A stretch of DNA of 64,000 nucleotides from MPNP01 sp963668325 (GTDB lineage: Bacteria > Pseudomonadota > Alphaproteobacteria > Rhodobacterales > Rhodobacteraceae), in NCBI GenBank assembly GCA_963668325.1, contig OY764222.1, positions 62,001 to 126,000 of the forward strand, given 5' to 3'. The notes beneath the pieces were generated by a model. That model was given only the letters and a program-made list of their open reading frames with translations. It searched no databases and was not told where the DNA came from. Below are positions 59,945-64,000 of the stretch, piece by piece (position 1 is the stretch's first letter; every line of letters starts with the position of its first letter). The position numbers and the translations under genes were made by a program.

Positions 59945-60545
59945 AGACTTTCAAAGACATAAGGTAAAGATGGCCAAGAAAAAGGTTGTCCGGGATAAGA
60001 TCATGGCATCCAAAACCGAGAAGAAAGGCTTGGTTATTGTCCACACAGGCAAAGGCAAGGGAAAGTCATCGGCTGCTTTCGGGATGATTTTCCGATGTAT
60101 ATCTCATCAGATTCCATGTGCAGTAGTGCAATATATCAAGGGAGGAATGTCAACCGGTGAAAGAGATCTGATCCAGGGACATTTTTCAGACCAATGTAAA
60201 TTTTTTACTATGGGTGAAGGCTTTACCTGGGAAACACAGGATAAGGAACGAGATATTCTAATGACCACACGGGCCTGGGAACTGTCGAAAGAGTTGATCT
60301 TGAAACCGGAAATTAGAATGGTTCTACTGGATGAGATAAACATTTCAATTCGGTATGGATATCTGCCAATTGAAGAGGTGGTTGATTTCCTGGTAAAGCA
60401 TAAACCAGCCGATACCCATGTTATCCTGACTGGAAGAAATGCCAATGAGCAGCTGATTGATATGGCTGACCTTGTAACCGAAATGGAAATGATCAAACAT
60501 CCTTTCCGATCAGGAGTTAAAGCCCAGAAGGGAATAGAATTCTGA
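59934..60545 (+). CDS. cobO: Cob(I)yrinic acid a,c-diamide adenosyltransferase CobO
   Basis: 203 residues. The ATP-binding loop G-K-G-K-G-K-S-S-A-A-F-G is near 39-50, and L-L-D-E-I-N-I-S-I-R-Y-G-Y is near 130. It transfers the 5'-deoxyadenosyl group of ATP to the corrin cobalt. The basic N-terminal extension before the P-loop (about 35 residues) is usual for CobO. It begins inside the end of cobN. Confidence 0.95.
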   Translation: MSSEDFQRHKVKMAKKKVVRDKIMASKTEKKGLVIVHTGKGKGKSSAAFGMIFRCISHQIPCAVVQYIKGGMSTGERDLIQGHFSDQCKFFTMGEGFTWETQDKERDILMTTRAWELSKELILKPEIRMVLLDEINISIRYGYLPIEEVVDFLVKHKPADTHVILTGRNANEQLIDMADLVTEMEMIKHPFRSGVKAQKGIEF

Positions 60546-60571
60546 CCCCCACTTACAGATAGTCTCTAACA

Positions 60572-62038
60572 ATGTCTCCCCGCACCATCATGATCCAGGG
60601 AGCTGGATCAAATGTTGGCAAATCCTTACTTGTGGCTAGCCTTGGTCGAGCGTTTACCAACAGAGGGTACAAGGTAGCTCCCTTCAAACCCCAAAATATG
60701 TCAAACAACTCGTCAATAACCAAGGAGGGTTTGGAGATAGGAAGGGCCCAATCACTCCAGGCCCTTGCCTGTAAAATTGAACCTTCGATACACATGAATC
60801 CAGTATTGCTTAAGCCCGAATCCCATCGTCGGTCCCAAATAATTGTCCAGGGAAGAGTGCATTCGACAATTGATTCAAAAGATTACATCAACCTTAAGCA
60901 AACCCTGATGAAACCAGTTATGGAAAGCTTCAAACATTTGGCCAAAACATACGATATGATCATTATCGAGGGTGCTGGCAGCCCTGCTGAAATTAATCTA
61001 CGAAAAGACGATATTGCCAATATGGGTTTTGCAGGGAAATCCAATACACCTGTTGTCCTTATAGGTGATATTGACCGGGGAGGTGTTATTGCTCAGCTTG
61101 TAGGTACAAGACAGGTCCTCGCCAAGGAAGATAGAGATATGGTTAAGGGGTTTATCATCAACAAGTTCAGAGGAACGACTGAATTGTTTGAAGAGGGGTA
61201 CCGATACATTGAAGAGCAAACAGGTTGGGAGGGTTTCGGAATTTTACCCTGGATAGAATCTGCAGCCCATTTACCATCTGAAGATTCACTATCGCTGACA
61301 ACTTCAGAAGTTGGAAAAAAAGGGATTCTTGAGGTTTACTACCTTGCCTTGGATAAGATAGCCAATTTTGATGATCTTGATCCTTTGAATAATCATCCAG
61401 ACATAGTTGTTAGACCAGTCAAACCTGGGAATCCCCTGCCCGCACGGGCCGATCTGGTTATCATACCAGGAAGTAAATCCACTAGAAGTGATATTGAATT
61501 CATCCGAAAACAGGACTGGGATCACGACCTCATTTCCTACTACCGTCGTGGGGGCAGGATACTTGGTTTGTGTGGAGGCTATCAGATTCTTGGCAAGGAC
61601 ATTCACGATTTAAATGGTATCGAAGGCAATCCCGGGTCACAACCAGGACTGGGTTTGTTGGACGTTTCGACCAATATGGAATCCGAGAAAAATGTCGGGA
61701 TTACCCATGCCAAATGGAGGGGTAACTCTTTCCAGGCTTATGAAATTCACAAGGGGCTTACTTCAGGACCAGATTGTGATCGTTGCTTTGCTCAAACTGA
61801 AGAAGCAGGAAAGTGGCACAATGAAGGAGCTACTTCACCCGATGGCAGGGTTCAGGGCACCTATCTACATGGGCTGTTTATCAACGACAGCTTTCGTTCC
61901 AACTATTTGACTTCGATCAAGGAAAACCTAGCAGATTACAACTATAGTATCTTGGTCGATAACACACTTGATCAAATGGCCGAACATGCTGAGGACCATC
62001 TCCATTTGGACCGAATGCTAAACTTGATGGAAAGTTAG
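60572..62038 (+). CDS. cobQ: Cobyric acid synthase CobQ
   Basis: 488 residues. The N-terminal ATPase starts M-I-Q-G-A-G-S-N-V-G-K-S at 7-18, with F-K-P-Q-N-M-S-N-N-S. The glutamine amidotransferase domain has its Cys in L-G-L-C-G-G-Y-Q near 332 and the His in G-T-Y-L-H-G-L-F near 431. It amidates the b, d, e and g side chains of adenosyl-cobyrinate diamide. It ends the cluster; genes for the lower ligand (CobT, CobU, CobS/V, CobD, CobC) are not in the window. Confidence 0.95.
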   Translation: MSPRTIMIQGAGSNVGKSLLVASLGRAFTNRGYKVAPFKPQNMSNNSSITKEGLEIGRAQSLQALACKIEPSIHMNPVLLKPESHRRSQIIVQGRVHSTIDSKDYINLKQTLMKPVMESFKHLAKTYDMIIIEGAGSPAEINLRKDDIANMGFAGKSNTPVVLIGDIDRGGVIAQLVGTRQVLAKEDRDMVKGFIINKFRGTTELFEEGYRYIEEQTGWEGFGILPWIESAAHLPSEDSLSLTTSEVGKKGILEVYYLALDKIANFDDLDPLNNHPDIVVRPVKPGNPLPARADLVIIPGSKSTRSDIEFIRKQDWDHDLISYYRRGGRILGLCGGYQILGKDIHDLNGIEGNPGSQPGLGLLDVSTNMESEKNVGITHAKWRGNSFQAYEIHKGLTSGPDCDRCFAQTEEAGKWHNEGATSPDGRVQGTYLHGLFINDSFRSNYLTSIKENLADYNYSILVDNTLDQMAEHAEDHLHLDRMLNLMES

Positions 62039-62044
62039 TACCTA

Positions 62045-63265
62045 CTAGGCAACCGCTCGGGCCAGAGCGCATTGTGACCACAATACGGTAAGGGCCTTGA
62101 CCAGATAATCTATATCCTTTGCACTATGAAGCGCTGAAGGGGTAATTCGCAACCGTTCTGTACCTTTGGGCACTGTTGGATAATTTATGGGTTGGACGTA
62201 AATGCCAAAATCATCCAAAAGTAGGTCGGCAATCATTTTGCATTTTTCCGGGTCATTAATCACGACCGGAACTATGTGACCCGGGTTATTAATATGCGGA
62301 ACACCTTCCTTATCAAGCCTGGTACGAAGCAATTTTACCATATTGGCCTGGTGGGTTCGTTCAAGCTGACTTTGCTTTAAATGTCTGACAGAAACTAGAG
62401 CCCCTGCTAAAATAGCCGGAGGAAGGGCTGTCGTGAAAATAAATCCACTGGCAAAAGACCTGATAAAATCGACACTGTCCCTGGAACCGGCAATATAACC
62501 CCCGATTAGACCGTAAGCTTTACCCAAGGTTCCTTGAATAATGGAAACCTGGTCCATTACACCTTCCTGTTCTGCTATACCTCCTCCTCTTGGTCCATAC
62601 AAACCAACTGCATGTACTTCATCAAGATAAGTAAGGGCTTCATGTTTTCTTGCCACCTCACAGATTTCCTTGACTGGAGCAATGTCACCATCCATGGAAT
62701 GAATGGATTCAAAGGCGACAATTTTCATTGCTGATGAATCATAACCAGATAATTTTTTGTCTAAATCCTCAACGCTGTTCCGTTTCCAGATTTCCTTTCT
62801 GACCCTGGAATGTCTAATGCCCTCAATCATTGAAGCATGATTTTTCTCATCGGAAAAAATAACTGCATTGGGCAAGCGGGAACCAAGAGTCGAAAGGGAG
62901 GCCCAATTGGCAACATAACCGGAAGTAAATAACAGGGCTGCTTCCTTACCATGCAAATCAGCTAATTCTTGTTCAAGAAGCTCGTGTAAATGGGTTGTTC
63001 CAGAAATATTTCTTGTTCCGCCAGCACCTGCGCCACTATTCCATGCGGCATCACACATGGCTTGGATAACTTCAGTATTTTGACCCATGCCCAAATAGTC
63101 ATTTGAACACCATACTGACACATCATGAGTGCCTTCGGGAGTATATTTTCTTGCTCGAGGAAATTCACCTCTATATCTCTCTATTTCGGCAAAAATCCGG
63201 TAATTTCCTTCAGCCTTGAGAGCTTGAAGCTGCTTTTGGAAATGCTTGTTAAATGAATGATCCAA
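62045..63265 (-). CDS. hemA: 5-aminolevulinate synthase HemA
   Basis: 406 residues, an alpha-oxoamine synthase of the PLP fold. The PLP lysine is in Q-G-T-L-G-K-A-Y-G near 240-248. S-N-D-Y-L-G-M-G is near 54-61, H-A-S-M-I-E-G near 142, and D-E-V-H-A-V-G-L-Y-G near 212. It condenses glycine with succinyl-CoA to make ALA (C4 pathway), the alphaproteobacterial route to heme and corrins. It is convergent with cobQ, only six bases apart. Confidence 0.95.
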   Translation of the reverse strand: MDHSFNKHFQKQLQALKAEGNYRIFAEIERYRGEFPRARKYTPEGTHDVSVWCSNDYLGMGQNTEVIQAMCDAAWNSGAGAGGTRNISGTTHLHELLEQELADLHGKEAALLFTSGYVANWASLSTLGSRLPNAVIFSDEKNHASMIEGIRHSRVRKEIWKRNSVEDLDKKLSGYDSSAMKIVAFESIHSMDGDIAPVKEICEVARKHEALTYLDEVHAVGLYGPRGGGIAEQEGVMDQVSIIQGTLGKAYGLIGGYIAGSRDSVDFIRSFASGFIFTTALPPAILAGALVSVRHLKQSQLERTHQANMVKLLRTRLDKEGVPHINNPGHIVPVVINDPEKCKMIADLLLDDFGIYVQPINYPTVPKGTERLRITPSALHSAKDIDYLVKALTVLWSQCALARAVA

Positions 63266-63393
63266 AACTTTTGCCTCTAACTATTTCTAAACATCCCCGC
63301 CGCGTTATCCACTGGAAACACTAAATTCCAATCAGTTAACTGTTTTGGCATACCCAAAATTCTAAATTGAACTGAGACCTTACTTACTTATTC

Positions 63394-64000
63394 TCAAGGA
63401 GTTTGTATACCCTCTCGATTAAGAGCAATAGAGTAAATGGAATTCGTGGCTGTAATGTAAAGGGTTTGTTTGGCCCTGCCACCGAAACAGACATTGGAAA
63501 CAACCTCAGGTATATAAATTTTCCCCAGTAGCTTGAAATCGGGGGATATACAATGAACCCCATCCCCGGCCGATGTCCAGATATTACCCTCAGAATCAAT
63601 TCGAAAACCATCTGGTTTTCCAGCATCAAGTGCCAAATATTCATAGCTTTTGGATAACTTCTGGTTACCTAACACCTTGAACTTGTAAAGCCCGGTTTTT
63701 GCCAGTGGATCATGCCTTTTACCTGTTTCAGAGACATATAGATAATCTTCATCAGGACTGAAAGCCAACCCGTTGGGACAATCCAAAATGGTACAAACAC
63801 TTTTAAGAGTACCGTCCGTTGGATCAAAACGATATACACTTCCCGGCAATTCCGGTTCGGCCTTATAACCTTCATAATTGGTGATGATGCCATAATAGGG
63901 ATCGGAAAACCAGATGGTCCCATCTGACTTGACAATTACATCATTGGGAGAATTAAGTTTTTTTCCTTTATATCCGTTGGCAAGCGTGCTTATTGTTCCA
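63394..64000 (-). CDS. SMP-30/gluconolactonase family protein, truncated at the window edge
   Basis: At least 202 residues are visible; the N-terminus lies beyond position 64000. The beta-propeller signatures L-N-S-P-N-D-V-I-V-K-S-D-G-T-I-W-F-S-D-P near the left end, P-N-G-L-A-F-S-P-D-E near the middle and K-P-D-G-F-R-I-D-S-E-G-N-I-W-T-S follow the SMP-30 repeat pattern with metal-binding Asn/Asp. Family members are calcium- or zinc-dependent lactonases that hydrolyse sugar lactones. It could serve sugar oxidation, but its neighbours to the right are not visible. Confidence 0.9.
   Translation of the reverse strand, partial: GTISTLANGYKGKKLNSPNDVIVKSDGTIWFSDPYYGIITNYEGYKAEPELPGSVYRFDPTDGTLKSVCTILDCPNGLAFSPDEDYLYVSETGKRHDPLAKTGLYKFKVLGNQKLSKSYEYLALDAGKPDGFRIDSEGNIWTSAGDGVHCISPDFKLLGKIYIPEVVSNVCFGGRAKQTLYITATNSIYSIALNREGIQTP

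Overview
The window reads as a chromosomal segment of a moderately AT-rich alphaproteobacterium. Supporting markers are an NDUFS4-like complex I accessory subunit (28.0 kb), a class I (archaeal-type) lysyl-tRNA synthetase (35-36.5 kb), a glycine-dependent 5-aminolevulinate synthase (62-63 kb), an NfuA-type Fe-S carrier and a large Cob/Cbi cobalamin cluster. The genus cannot be fixed from the sequence alone. There are no rRNA genes, no CRISPR array, no prophage and no plasmid replication gene.

Layout. 0.1-4.6 kb is a defence/toxin block: a tight three-gene minus-strand operon (DUF262 protein, AAA ATPase of the DUF3696 type, 318-residue protein of unknown function) followed by an MqsR/MqsA toxin-antitoxin pair whose antitoxin has no cysteine. 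4.7-11.9 kb is a carbohydrate module: a Gfo/Idh/MocA oxidoreductase divergent from a family-1 sugar ABC transporter and an IlvD/EDD-type sugar-acid dehydratase. 12.0-13.2 kb holds housekeeping genes (Nfu, TsaB). 13.3-15.1 kb has an AT-rich 79-bp tandem repeat and a self-inhibited Fic protein. 15.3-23.4 kb is one long plus-strand run: a BMP/PnrA-type ABC importer followed by aldehyde dehydrogenase, SDR and cytochrome P450, probably uptake plus oxidation of one unidentified substrate.

23.5-27.3 kb carries two MFS transporters, a PcaD-like hydrolase and two tandem tRNA-Arg genes. 27.4-32.7 kb is a degraded accessory zone: a small HARE-HTH-like protein, the NDUFS4-like gene, a frameshifted BrnA antitoxin remnant, REP-like palindromes, an intact IS66-type element with a perfect 8-bp target duplication, an AAA ATPase split at an A8 tract, and a frameshifted small exported protein. 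32.7-43.6 kb is mainly housekeeping (uvrB, lysS, nadD, ettA) plus an unusual methyltransferase-HNH nuclease fusion that abuts nadD.

43.9-62.0 kb is the corrin ring and cobyric acid cluster: cbiX, cobH, cobL, cobI, cbiG-cobJ fusion, cobM on the plus strand; cobB and cobA on the minus strand; then cbiD, cobK, cobW, cobN, cobO and cobQ on the plus strand. A MazEF pair sits in the middle. hemA, which supplies the tetrapyrrole precursor, is convergent with cobQ. The cluster mixes early-cobalt (anaerobic-type) proteins CbiX, CbiG and CbiD with the late-insertion chelatase subunit CobN. An SMP-30/gluconolactonase gene runs off the right edge.

The best candidates for something not well described are the three-gene DUF262/ATPase/unknown operon, the methyltransferase-HNH fusion coupled to nadD, the importer-ALDH-SDR-P450 operon, and the extra cysteines in the CbiG-CobJ fusion.
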